NCBI GenBank assembly: GCA_007644065.1
Contig: VJWN01000011.1
Coordinates: 682,001-746,000, forward strand
From: Margaritispora aquatica
Taxonomy: Eukaryota; Ascomycota; Leotiomycetes; Helotiales; Discinellaceae
Length of the DNA: 64,000 bases
Reading direction: 5' to 3'
Below are positions 11,610-22,711 of this stretch, piece by piece. Each line of letters starts with the position of its first letter. Position 1 is the stretch's first letter. The notes beneath the pieces were generated by a model. The model saw only the letters and a list, made by a program, of their open reading frames with translations. It was not told where the DNA came from and did not search any database. Position numbers and translations under genes: made by a program.

Positions 11610-12736
11610 TTGTGCTATTGGCCAATATTGTAATACGCTTTGAGAGTTGGTCTGTAAAATGTAAATCTCCAAATTGCAAAATCGTGAAGCTGGTTGCAAT
11701 TGATCGATTACTTTCGACTGTCGTTGTATCGGTGTATGGTGAATTTATCGAGGCGCGTTTTAGTATTTGATCACCCGAGTGGGCATTTTAGAGGAGTATT
11801 CAAGAACGAGAGCCTTACTGTGGATATTTGTTGACAAGCCACAGCCTGTCACAATTTGGACGAATGTCAAACCACACTTGATCATTCACTTTGATGGAAA
11901 TACCTTTACGCAGCAGAGCTTTTGAGCTCAGTACAAAGTTACTCTCAAAAACGCACCACCAGCGGGTAACGTATTCGATGGACATTGACTAGATACTTGG
12001 TCGTGGCAATGATTGACTTTTGAATTTATTTGGGGGTCTATTTCTTGAGAAATGTATCAAACTTACCCTGTTAAAGCCTCAAGTGAATCTTCAACCAGCT
12101 TGCTAAGCCGACATAGTTGTAAATGTACATACGAATCAAGCGAGCAATGCCAAGCTTCAAAGCCTTCAACATCCATCAATGACTCAGAGCGAGCACCGCA
12201 CGTCAGTCGGAATTGCCAGAAATAGATACTTCTGATGAGTAGCAAAATTCCCTATAATGCCTTTACACTTATGATCAATTATCGTCAATATGGCTCAAAT
12301 CATATAGCTATTGATTATCCTAATATCTTAAGTGGGGTCATGCTTAGAAAGAGAATGTCACAATCGCTTTCACATATTTTTAAGAATATAATTTTACCGT
12401 GATTGTTGCTGCAAGGCATGAGCGACTTACTTTCCTGGGATTTTGGAACTGTGCTTGCTAGTATAATTTGATTTTCTTACATGCTTAGGCAAGAGATTTG
12501 ACATGTATTGGAGTCAAGCAAATTATAACCTTGACTGCTAGTAAGCATAGGAATTGCATGTAAGCAATCCGAAGACATGCGATCATCTTTAAGTATTTGA
12601 AGAAATCAAGAGCTGGAAGAAGGATCACCGTAGTGACCCGTAACCTCCGAGAGCAGGTTTATTTGACAGTTAACCGGAAATATCTCCAGTGTACCAACGG
12701 TTCTCCATAATTTCCTCCGAACAAAACAATAACATT
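11610..12736. other. Intergenic region, 1.1 kb
   Basis: AT-rich. Short minus-strand frame at 12063-12245 has no ATG-supported model or family similarity. Nothing else seen. Confidence 0.5.
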
Positions 12737-13907
12737 TCATGGGACAACTTGACCACAAATCGCACTCAACTCTACAATCTGAGCTGTAGTCTTCTCCAAC
12801 TCTTCAAGTCGGCGTGTAAGATGGTTTTCGGCCACTGTGTTGCGCCTTTTGGTCCTAGCTAAAGGACCCAGCTTGATCCCCTCTGCATAACCAGCTGCCT
12901 TCCGTTCCAGCACGATGAAACCTCGACCACGCTTTCGCGTGGCCATAATTTGTCCCTCGCAGTTGTGAACCCTTTGGATATTTGTCGGAAGAAACTTGAA
13001 CAGCCCTGCTTCAACATCGTAAAGCTTGTGGAAGCGTCGACCCCAGGCTTCTTCGTCAAGAGCTTGAGTGATGAGAAGCGCTTCGTCCGCCTTCCCGTTA
13101 GCTTCATTTGCTGCCTTGTTTCCATCACCAATGAGGTTGGTGATGTCTGGATGGTTCTCCTTTGTCACTGATCCACTTATGACGATTAATGCTTGGGCGA
13201 CGAATCTGCTCCTAACCGCGACCCCAATTTCCAGTAAAGGCTTATTGTTTGTGCGTTCTTCCTCGAGGCCTTCAATGCGTATCTTTAGATCCATAATCTT
13301 CCTATTATTTTGCAAGCACATTCGTTCCCGAAAACCCAGCTGTTGTCGTACTCTTTCCCCTGCTTTCAATAGCTGCTCTGCTTTAGCTTTGTAAAAGCTC
13401 TTTCTCTTTCCCATCAATACTAGTCGAATTTTCAACACATCCCGAAGTCGAGTCGCAGGCAGAGCTTTCATCCTCTCCGTGATTTTTTGGAGCTTGTCGA
13501 AATATTCGTGATGAGTTTTCTCCACACGATTCTGCAGTGAAAGGATGGAATTGGCCTGCTCTTTGATCTGAGCATCTCTGAGCGCTAATTTTGTTGATGC
13601 TGCCTCTTTGCCCTTTAATGCGGCTTCTTTCTCCTTATTGGCCATCAACAATTCATGTCGTAATTGTGCCAGCTCCTGTTCCATTTTGGCTTGATCGTCA
13701 TTGCTTGTCGTGGGTAGCACGATGGCTGAACTTTCAAAAGAATGTGTTTGAGTGTAATGGATGACTGGAGAACAAAGCTACCGGATCCCTCCGATGTACT
13801 GGCAGTTAGACCTTGATGTGCTTCGTGAAGGTGTGATGGGGTATTTACCTTGGTTCGTTACTCAAGTACGCCATCCATCCTGAATCACTCCTAGTCGCCT
13901 GCGCCAT
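12737..13907 (-). CDS. Family member B: coiled-coil protein with shared C-terminal domain
   Basis: The uninterrupted frame covers 12737-13730 but has no ATG near its upstream end (in-frame TAG near 13778). A short upstream exon 13849-13907 (MAQATRSDSGWM start) spliced by GTAAAT...AAAG (intron 13731-13848) joins in frame at PSSAIVLPTT, giving 350 residues; an internal ATG (AKMEQEL) is the alternative start. Residues about 30-190 are lysine/glutamate-rich coiled coil (KEKEAALKGKEAASTK). The family domain follows: PLLEIGVAVRSRF, then GDGNKAANEANGKADEAL, then FHKLYDVEAG. A second basic coil (RKRGRGF, RRLEELEKTT) ends the protein. The histidine seen in paralogues is replaced (GNKAAN), so any chemistry relying on it would be lost here. 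Function unknown. Confidence 0.65.
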
Positions 13908-14477
13908 GATGATCTGGTCAATTATTTTCAATTGAATGTATACGCTAGGCTCTTTTGTTTATAAAACTGGATAGAATTAATTTATCGCAGAAAGTGCGTT
14001 GTTTGTCTTGTTGGTGAGTGCTGCGTACACAAGAACCGGAAGTCACGCAGCCGAAAATTGGGCAGCAGGTCAAATCTGTCAAATCTTACCAAAACAACCT
14101 CAATCTCGCCGCGAACAGACTTCCAGCTTTTCTATCAAATATCAATTCTGAGAAAAGAGTTCAAGAAAGAGAACGAGTTCATTCAATGGCGAATTTAACT
14201 TCCATCGCGCTTCAACTCTAACAAGGATACCACGCGTGACTGCAATGCAAACCTCGAGACAACTTCTAAAGTCCCAATCAATATTAGAGTCAATTATCAT
14301 ACCGAAATCTCTCTAGCCATAAATATATCAATATATCAGGCTCTACCTACTTAATGCCCACACTGAGTATCGGTGAAGCAGGTATAGCCGTCTTGCAGAC
14401 TGATAATAACTGCTAGTCGCCGAGATCAGTGAATCCTAGTCTTTCCTTCAGGATCCCTTCGTAAGTTCGACCCCTCC
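13908..14477. other. Intergenic region, 0.57 kb
   Basis: Lies between family members B and C. Plus-strand frame 14018-14221 shows no family features. Nothing further recognised. Confidence 0.5.
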
Positions 14478-16051
14478 TCACTTCTTTGCATTAACATCAT
14501 CTTCATTCTTCATGCCTGAAACCTTCTGCTTCGTAGTGGTTTGATGGTCAATCGCTTCTAGCTGTCGCTTACTTGTCTTGGCATCTTCAATTTGACCATC
14601 AGAAGAGCCGTGAAAATTGGCCGAGACATTAGCTCTCGATGCTCGGTCAATGAAATCAGCCGGCTTCTCAATGACTTGTACGTCACTATCCGAATCTTCT
14701 GCCTCTGGCAAGACTCTTTGTAAGGTGTATCGATCCCGTGGAACAGCCTTCGGACCACTCGCGATCAGTCCTAACTCAGTGTCAGATAAACTACCTGCAA
14801 CATGACTTTAATTAGAACAATAAGCAAACACACACCATTAATTAAAACTAGAGCAGTATTGCCTCGATTGGGCTTAGGTAAAGTCCTGAGAAGCTTTGTC
14901 GCCTCCCGCCCTAGACTGACTTTGCAGCGCTTGAATCCCACTCGATAGAGATTATTGAAAACGGTGTACATATCCTTTCTTCTGTATGCCTCCAGTGATA
15001 TAAGAGCAGCACAATCAGCCTCCTTGTTCTCGAAGTGTGCTGCTCTGGCTCCTTGCATGACGAGATCACTATCTTCGACTTGTTTGTATCCCATGAGCAA
15101 TGACTTCTTTCGCTCTAAGAACGACAGACGCACTTGGATGCCGATCTGGACTAGTGATTTGTTCATAATTGCTTTGTGCTGAAGGTCAAACACCTGAGCC
15201 TTCAGTGCCAAGATTCGCTTATCATTTTCCCGTGAACGAATGCGACTATTCTCTTTGAGTGGCCTCACTTACATTTTCAAGCTTGCAGCCAATTTGTCTG
15301 CCTTCAATCTTTTGCTTACAGCTTCTTCCAAAAACTGCGTGGTCTCAACCAACTGCTGTTTAGCTTTCTCAAAGTTATCCAACTCGGCAACAAGCTTAGC
15401 ACTCTCACCCTTGACAACTTCGAGTTTTCGGGTCGTGTTCATGTTGCTGACCTTTAGCTCAAGGCCTTTGATGGTTTCATCTCTCTTCGAATTCTCCGAT
15501 CTTTCAGCCATAAGTCTTGAGGACATCTCAGTGTTTTCTCGTTTCAGACGTTGAATTTCTGACCAAAATTCGTCTTTTGCAGAAATCTTTGGAAATTGCT
15601 TCGAAGTTGTTGCATTTCCTCATCCGGTCCTCTTTCTCCTTGTATAAGTTCGTAGTTGAAGCAAGCGTAGTAGTCCCATCAGGTCTCTGATTCTGAATCT
15701 TGTCAATTCTGAGTCGTGACCTCTCAGCGTTGAGATTTTTCTCTAATGCTGCTACTCTTGAGAGCAAGTTTTCTTTCTCGATTAGCAATTTCTTGTTCTC
15801 AAGACGCAAATTCTTCTTTTTGGCTCTCAATTGGCGAAGCGAGCTTTTTAATTTGGTTCTCCTAGTTCGCACAGGCTCCAAGTCTTTGGATGTCTTGGTT
15901 ACGACTCTTCATCCTTGCTCAGCTAGCTTCTGGCAACTTGAAGCTCTCTATTGCAGTTCGCGAGGTCAGCTTTGTTCGTAGCAATGGTCTCGCGTAGCAA
16001 TCGGTTGATCTCCAGGAGATCCTCTCTAAGCACATAGCCCTTTACAGGCAT
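14478..16051 (-). pseudogene. Family member C: coiled-coil gene with broken N-terminal half and well-kept 3' half
   Basis: ATG at 16051 opens MPVKGYVLREDLLEINRLL and reads 42 codons to a TAG; the coil then continues in pieces in three frames (about 15900, 15640, 15580) and meets an in-frame TAA at 15269-15271 (AASLKM-stop), after which the same frame continues into RIRSRENDKR. The 3' part is intact: SLVQIGIQVRLSF, GARAAHFENKEADCAAL, FNNLYRVGF, then a 41-base intron (14795-14835, GTGTGT...GCAG) that joins LING to SLSDTELGL, and an acidic tail with a stretch EAEDSDSDVQVIEK reading to 14478. The intact 3' half could be a shorter live gene; I favour recent decay. Confidence 0.55.
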
Positions 16052-17474
16052 CTCGCTTGTTGATTTCGGACGAAATGAATAATTTTTGTTTGTGGTTGAC
16101 TGGTTGTGTGATGTGGGAGCACAATTTGCAAGATAGCAGATTTGGCTATGATAGTGATTCGATGAGCCTATGTGAAAGTGAGATCGCGTTTCGAAGGATT
16201 CTAGATTCTGGTTGTGATAGTGAATCAGCTAGATTGTTGAAGACAAGGTGCGCTTTGTGAAATAGCGGATTTTACCATGATAATGAGATGCTACTGATAT
16301 GTGAAAGTGAGATTTCACCTCGAGAGATGGCTAATTTGGGTCATAGTGCTAAGTCAACAACGTTGTGTAAAAGTGAGATTGCACTTGGCGCGATGGCAGA
16401 TTTTAGACATGACGACAGGACAATGAGATTCTATGAAAGTGAAGTTGCGTTTCGATAAATGATTAAGGTAGGTTGTGGGTCTCCACAAGGACTGTGTTGA
16501 ATCTTACTCAATGTCTGTTTTCTGACAGTGCATTTCCAAATTTTAGCAATTCTAGTTAAAGGAAACAATCTAATTTCCACAGCTGTCAAAGGTTAGAGAC
16601 GCTTTGTCAAAAGAGTAAAATCGTGGAAAAAAAAAATTCTCAGCAGTAATAAAGGTACAATATAACATCATCCATATATTTCGTCCTTCATTTGATTTTC
16701 AATTTAATGCGAATATAATATAACTGATAAGCTAAAAGTGGTGAGTGAAGGGCTACATGTCAGAAGGAGATGCATACTGGTATGCCTGATGACTAAGTGA
16801 AGCGATAATTTATCTACAACAAGTTCAAAGCGAAAGTTTGGTGGTGCTTTTCTTGTTGAAAGTATTTCGTATAATGTTAGTTCAACTTGAAAAAGTTGTT
16901 AGAGGATGGATAGATTGGTTGGAAAACTACCAGATATAAGCATTATAAGATTACTTTGTACAAGTCCAACCGAAAGAACATAATAAGACGCTTGGTATTG
17001 CGGCTTCTAGCTGTTATTTCTCACTACACATCTGTTACTCTATACTTTTAGTTCTACATCTTAAAACATGTTGCGGTAATTTGAGGAGATGACCGAATTT
17101 TGGTTTGATTTTGTGGCAGCCAATGTATCTGTGTGCTAATTATTGACTGCCCTGCTCCACAAATATAAGCAAGTACCTAACCACACTATTTGCCCTCCTC
17201 TGATCTGTGTAGAACACTTAACAGTACCAAAAAGCTATATAGGACTGTCATCATAGTAGTGTGGTTGGTGCCTGGATATTATGCTCCGAGATTCTTCGAC
17301 AAATTTCCACTGCTAAATTCAAGGCCATAAATCCCACGTGCGGGAAGATTCAGAGACTTGACGAGCGTTCCCGGCAACGAATTGTTTAGTCCAATCCTTC
17401 GACTTCATTTCCCCATGGGTCCGCTCCGTTTCTTTGTCCCTCAAATCTTATCACCCCACCCTTCTGCTGAATCT
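16052..17474. other. Intergenic region, 1.4 kb, with tandem array
   Basis: Holds the 65-base tandem array at 16132-16457. The remainder (16460-17474) is AT-rich with no gene recognised. Confidence 0.5.
16132..16457. repeat. Degenerate tandem array, five units of about 65 bp
   Basis: Units begin near 16132, 16197, 16261, 16326 and 16392. Each has a head like (G/A)AT(A/G)GC(A/G)GATTT, a middle ATGATAGTGA and a tail TGTGAAAGTGAGAT(C/T)GC. Length varies by only one base while the sequence has drifted by many substitutions, and the unit is not a multiple of three, so it is not coding. It lies between decayed family members C and D. Confidence 0.7.
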
Positions 17475-18584
17475 TTAAGCACCCGTGCTTTTGATGATCT
17501 CTGCACCACTGTTAGTAAGATGCTGTGATTCTTTAGCAAAACGTGCTGTTTGCTTCGCACATCCGCCTTTGCCTCTATCTGATATGACGTCATTTATTTC
17601 ATACACAAGCTTTGATATTGTGGCAAGGTCTTGTTGATTTTGGCTACTTTCATCGAATGTCTTGATGGAATGAGCATGGCCTACGATTAATGTCCACCTC
17701 CATAAGAGCGACTGATGTAGTTCGAGGTACTCTGTATGTGCTCTTTCGAGGTAAGTTGACGGTGCTCTCATGATATCGGACCTTGCAGCTTGACCATTCA
17801 TGATGAGAGCAGTGTGATAGTCGATCCTAAGATCCATTACCTTACGAATAATGCATGGCCAGCCGTTTCTTTCGTGAAGATCCTTCTAGATATAAAGAGC
17901 CTTAAACGTCTCTGCTAAAGGATCGTCGTTTTCAAGAAAAGAATTATGGAAGAGAGCGAAGTCAGCATCTCCATTGGCATTGTGCACAGCTTTGTTTCCA
18001 TCCCTATTGATAGCGTGGTTAAAGCGAAACGTGCGGGTAGGTTCATTTGCATCATCATTCAGAGTTTTGCGCAAGAGAGATGAATGATGAAAGCTCTTGC
18101 GTCTCTGCTCTAAGTGACGTTTCCTGGCTGCCACACCCACGTCGATCAGTGGTTGTAGCTTGGTGCGGTCTGATTTCAAACTATTGATCTCCAATTTCTG
18201 CTCCTCCATCTTCAAATCCTGCTCCTGTAACTTCGATTTGAGTTTCTCGATCTCTAGATCCTTTGTATGAAGTGCTGCTACGTATCTTGACCACTTCCTG
18301 TCCACAGCTTGCAGCTCAGCCTGGTAACATCCCGAATTCTCAAGAGTACTCAAGAACCATGAATTCATAAGATAATCTGCTTCCTTTGCTCGTAAATTTT
18401 CTAATTCTCCCGCCTGAATCTGAAGCTTAACAAGATCGGTCATTCGTGCTGCTCATAAGTTCTCTAGATCTTCTGCCTGAATCGTGATCCTGGATTTATC
18501 TTCACTGGTCGTTTCCCCCAATCTTCGGATTATAGGAATTAGGGTTGCAAGCGTTGCTTTCAGATCTTGGTAAGAAAACGACAT
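17475..18584 (-). pseudogene. Family member D: one continuous frame cut by two in-frame stops
   Basis: ATG at 18584 opens MSFSYQDLKATLATL and the frame runs to TGA at 18453-18455, resumes without shift (AAR then MTDLVKLQIQAGELENL), runs to TAG at 17886-17888 and resumes again (KDLHERNGWPCIIRKV) to the terminal stop at 17475. The middle segment holds the coil (KLKSKLQEQDLKMEEQKLEI) and the family domain: LQPLIDVGVAARKRH, INRDGNKAVHNANGDADFAL, FKALYI. The repeats IQAEDLENL and IQAGELENL flank the first stop. Both stops could come from a single C-to-T change (CGA, CAG). The frame outside the stops is clean, so decay is recent. A shorter live product from 18443 to 17886 is possible. Confidence 0.65.
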
Positions 18585-19897
18585 ATTGACCGAGTGATTG
18601 ATGAAAAATCTTGGATAGTGCGGCGTGTAACTGTTGCTTCTCTTGTGTAATCAATGGTTAGATCGATTTGAGAGCTTGTAGATGGTCAATGGCAGAAAAT
18701 TGAATGGACACTTGAACGCATGCTTACCTTCTTCGAGGACTGTCAAAGATACAATCTCCTCTTCACTTCTTCCGAAACGCGAAGAGAGCTTCTGAATTTA
18801 AACAGCAATCAGGTTTTCTAAACTTATATAGATAGATTCTCGATCTGCTAGATATTTGAAGTGTTGATAGATACGTGGACAGCCATGGTGAATGAAGTGC
18901 TAATGGAAGGTCTGCAAGTGATCAAGCATATTTAAAACACGTGATAACAATCTCGCTTACCATTCCCATTTTGATTCAACTTCTGGCTACATCATAAGGT
19001 AGGTAGGTAAGGCGCTGCAAAAATAGATAGTAACGACGGTTTCTCTCTGCTATTGGGGTTATTGAAAATATGCATTGCAAACTTGAGGAAGGATTGAAGA
19101 GGAAGGACTTTGGCAAAAAGACATGCTAATGTAAGCGTGAACCCTGTGGTGACAATGCTGCAGTTATGTAAAGAGTCGTACTACGGATTGGAAGCAACAG
19201 TAACGAAAGAACTGCAAAGACTTCAATCATAAGATAGACTTGGAGCATGGAGCGAAAGGAATAAGATAAATTTATAATGTGCCATATTGTCATCCAGCAG
19301 GTGAAATGTCATGTGATTATGTAATCAGCCACCTTACCTTACCTAGGTAAGGTCTACGGTATCTCTAGGTAAGGTAAGGTGGGTAAGGCAAGTACCTTGC
19401 TTGATATATCACCCCTACGATCAATAGTTGGGTTTGCAGACCATGTAGAAAGATCAATGTGGAAATTTTCCTTTAGAATTTCTCTTTTTCAAGAAGCAAA
19501 TTCCCTCATGGGGTGATATCAAGATATCCTCATACAAATAAAATAAAACGTGATCAGATCCATTCGTTCTCGCCACTCCTGCTGAGTAAGTTCAATTTTC
19601 TTGGCAAATAGAGGGGTCGTTCCGTCCTGTCCTGTCAGCTTTTGACCCCACCAAAGAAATTCCAAACCCCTCCAGCCCACCACCACGCCCACATCTTATC
19701 GCTCCGATTGAGAAATCTTACCTTATTGCGACGGCACAAACATCTCCTGATCTATTCTCACCAACATCAGCAGATTTTTCACCTCCGAGAATTTGGAGAA
19801 ACTAGCAAACAAGCGAGTATCTCGAGGGTACATAAAGACAAGTTCATCGTTTCAAGAGCAAATCATTCACAATCATACCCCATAACATCACATAAAA
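18585..19897. other. Intergenic region, 1.3 kb
   Basis: Holds the ACCTTACC palindromic stretch at 19331-19398. The last 250 bases are the pyrimidine-rich leader/promoter of the transketolase-family gene. No other gene seen. Confidence 0.5.
19331..19398. repeat. Palindromic ACCTTACC/GGTAAGGT cluster
   Basis: A perfect 18-base palindrome, ACCTTACCTAGGTAAGGT, lies at 19336-19353 and is followed by more GGTAAGG copies (about 19366-19388). Related GGTAGGTAGGTAAGG occurs near 19000. It could form a hairpin or be a remnant of a short inverted-repeat element. Confidence 0.5.
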
Positions 19898-21814
19898 ATG
19901 GCAACAGCAACAGCAGATTTCGGCATTGATGTCTTTGCCAAATACAAGCCAATTGCCTTAGATCCGGCAAATCCGACGCTCACTGAGGAGCAGAAGGCAG
20001 ACCTTCTCTCCAACATCTCGCTTTTGAGAGACACAATCATCTATTTCACCTCATCCGGAGCTGCCAGAGGCGTTGGTGGTCACACCGGGGGTCCATACGA
20101 CACCGTTCCAGAAGTGTGCATCCTCGAAGCATTCTTCTTGCATTCATCCGAAAAATACCTCCCAGTCGTCTACGATGAGTCTGGACACAGAGTCGCCACC
20201 CAGTATCTTCTTGCAGCCCTCCACAAGCACATTCCATTTGAGCACCTCCTTCACTACCGTGAGGCAAACTCCAAGCTCCCAGGTCACCCCGAACTCGGAC
20301 TGACCCCAGGTATCGCATTCAGTTCTGGACGTCTTGGTCACCTATGGTCTTTTCTCAATGGAGTCTGCTTGGCTTACCCTGAGAAGACTGTTTTTATGCT
20401 TGGATCAGATGGATCTCAGCAAGAAGGAGACGACGCAGAGGCAGCAAGATTGGCTGTCGCTCAAAACCTAAATATCAAGCTCATTTTGGATGACAATGAT
20501 GTTACCATCGCAGGCCACCCAACTGATTATCTGAAAGGTTACAACCTCAAGAAGACTCTTGAGGGTCACGGGGTCACAGTTTTCGAGACTCCCGGTGAGG
20601 ATATCGAGAAACTGTACAGCGCTATCTGTGCTTCAGTCACCCACCAAGGTCCCACTGCAGTCGTTTGCAAGAGGAAAATGGCACCTGGAATCAAGGGTTT
20701 AGAAGGCACCACTCATGCTCACGATGTTATCGCAGTCAAGAATGCTGTTCAATACCTCGAAGACCGTGGCTACACTCAAGCTGTTGAGAAGATCAAGGCC
20801 ATCACACCAAACTCTGTCGCGTACCTTTACACCGGATCCAGCAAGAAAATGGCAGCCAACCGTGTCATTTTCGGTGAGGCAGTCGTGACTGTCTTGGAGA
20901 AGCTGTCAAAGGAGGAAGCCAAGGAGAAGGTGCTTGTCGTCGACTCCGATCTTGAGGGCTCAACCGGTCTTAGTGTAATCCACAAGGCCCGCCCGGAAGT
21001 CTTCCTCTCGTCTGGCATCATGGAGCGTGGTAACTTCTCGGCAGCAGCTGGTTTCGGCTCCGTCAAGGGCAAGCAAGGAGTCTTCTCCACCTTCTCCGCG
21101 TTCTGCGAAATGATCATCTCGGAGATCACCATGGCTCGCCTGAACTTCTCCAACGTCCTCTGTCATTTCTCCCACTCTGGTGTCGACGACATGGCTGACA
21201 ACACCTGCCATTTCGGACTCAACACCTTCTTCGCTGACAACGGTCTCATTGACGGCGACACCACCCGTCTTTACTTCCCGGCTGATGCAAACCAGATGCG
21301 CGCAACTGTCAGCAAGGTCTTCTGGGACGAGGGTATCCGTCTCATTCTGTCTACTCGCTCCAAAGTCCCTGAAGTGCTCAAGGAGAACAGTGAGGAGCTC
21401 TTCTACGGCCCATCGTACGAGTTCGTGCCCGGCGTCGACGAGTTCATCCGTACCGGATCAGCAGGATATGTTGTCACATACGGTGAGATGATCTACCGTG
21501 CCATTGACGCCGTTGACCGTCTCCGCGCCGAAGGCGTTGATGTCGGCTTGGTCAACAAGTCCACCCTGAATGTCATCGACGAGAAGTCCATGCGCATTTA
21601 CGGTGCATCGCCTTTCGTGCTGGTGCTCGAGTCGCTAAACCAGAAGACCGGATTGGGATCGAAGATGGGTTCGTGGTTGTTGGAGAGACAACTCACCCCA
21701 AAGTACAAGTACATTGGCACGAGCAAGGAGGGATGTGGTGGCTTGGGCGAGCAGATCTTCCATCAAGGATTGGATCCTCAGAGTGTGATGAAGGCAGTCA
21801 GGACTCTGATGTAG
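19898..21814 (+). CDS. Transketolase-family thiamine-diphosphate enzyme
   Basis: Single exon, 638 residues, ATG preceded by an A-rich CATAAAA context. The N-terminal domain has GHTGGPYD (about 61-68) and the thiamine-diphosphate motif GSDG (169-172) with partner DDND (198-201) that binds the Mg-diphosphate. The middle pyrimidine domain starts near NRVIFGEAVV and contains the FSTFSAFCEM and HFSHSGVDDMADNTCHFG segments; the C-terminal domain follows from about 510 (GYVVTYGEMIYRAID). Length fits transketolase (about 630-690). Canonical transketolase would move two-carbon units between sugar phosphates in the pentose phosphate pathway. Motif wording differs from textbook transketolase (for example GHPTDY in place of the usual sequence), so it may be a specialised paralogue with other donors. 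It sits as an intact island inside the coiled-coil gene cluster. Confidence 0.8.
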   Translation: MATATADFGIDVFAKYKPIALDPANPTLTEEQKADLLSNISLLRDTIIYFTSSGAARGVGGHTGGPYDTVPEVCILEAFFLHSSEKYLPVVYDESGHRVATQYLLAALHKHIPFEHLLHYREANSKLPGHPELGLTPGIAFSSGRLGHLWSFLNGVCLAYPEKTVFMLGSDGSQQEGDDAEAARLAVAQNLNIKLILDDNDVTIAGHPTDYLKGYNLKKTLEGHGVTVFETPGEDIEKLYSAICASVTHQGPTAVVCKRKMAPGIKGLEGTTHAHDVIAVKNAVQYLEDRGYTQAVEKIKAITPNSVAYLYTGSSKKMAANRVIFGEAVVTVLEKLSKEEAKEKVLVVDSDLEGSTGLSVIHKARPEVFLSSGIMERGNFSAAAGFGSVKGKQGVFSTFSAFCEMIISEITMARLNFSNVLCHFSHSGVDDMADNTCHFGLNTFFADNGLIDGDTTRLYFPADANQMRATVSKVFWDEGIRLILSTRSKVPEVLKENSEELFYGPSYEFVPGVDEFIRTGSAGYVVTYGEMIYRAIDAVDRLRAEGVDVGLVNKSTLNVIDEKSMRIYGASPFVLVLESLNQKTGLGSKMGSWLLERQLTPKYKYIGTSKEGCGGLGEQIFHQGLDPQSVMKAVRTLM

Positions 21815-22711
21815 GTGGTTTTGCGAGCGTGGTTGTTCGGTTGAATCTGAGATTGCAAATATGCTTTTGTTACGAGCTATGAAGGAGCAATGCGCAACGA
21901 TGAATGACGATATGGCTAGGATCCAATGCGAGCAATTTTTGACCTCTGTTTTTCAAACTCTCTTTCTTGTTGCCCGAGGCGTGTAGTTTGACTTCCAACC
22001 TTTTCGAGTGCTCGGTAATCTCTCAGCTTCTAAGCTGCTCAGTTGACAATACAAGACTACCTACTAATGAATGATCCCTCCTCGATCCGCCAGGTGGATA
22101 CAGCAGTCATGTGCATTTGCTCGACAGCCTACATATTCCTCAAACTTCTTACTTAAACCGACCGCTCTTGCCAAAAATGTCTGACATCTCCGCAACATCA
22201 TCGCATACATGTATACGTACAGTTCCAGATGAAGTCGTCCAGAGTAAAAACTCACGTGCTCCAATGCCCAGGCTCGCTTCCCCTGACCAAATCTTGGCTC
22301 TCTCCGTAGAAATTTCCGCCAGGCATCATCATCACATTGTTGAAATTGTTAGTATTATTAACTGCCTGATTCCTGTGTCTTTCTGAGCTAGCATTTTTGA
22401 AGATCAAGTGCGGTGGTGGCGTTTTTTAATTATAATTATGAACTCGAGCTTTAACATCCACGAGAACTACCAAGGGAATCACAATCAAATGTCAAAGGAA
22501 TACACGCAGTCTCATCTGATTTTCTACATTGTCTGTAGGGTTCAGAAACCTAGCAAAGCAAGCAACAGCAAATGCGTACCATGTCCCAAAATAAAAGTGA
22601 CACCATACGCCAGTCTCTGCAGGTTCCGACGAATCGCAGTCATGCCAGCGCATCTACTTGGTTACAGACCAGTTCTTCCCTACAATTACAATCGTCCAAA
22701 CAATCATCCAT
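21815..22711. other. Convergent intergenic region, 0.9 kb
   Basis: Separates the 3' ends of the transketolase-family gene (plus) and family member E (minus). No gene or repeat recognised. Confidence 0.5.

Noticed and set aside
15245..15271. A 27-base intron removing the TAA stop in member C
   Set aside because: It has GTAAGT and TAG ends and keeps the frame, but 27 bases is below the workable size for a fungal intron; the shortest accepted here is 41. The stop is better read as a lesion.
17475..18584. Programmed stop-codon readthrough in member D
   Set aside because: Two different stops within one gene, without a known readthrough context, and decayed paralogues nearby make simple decay the better reading; kept only as an alternative in the finding.
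20046..21211. Minus-strand frames inside the transketolase-family gene
   Set aside because: Antisense shadows of an intact, motif-rich coding frame.
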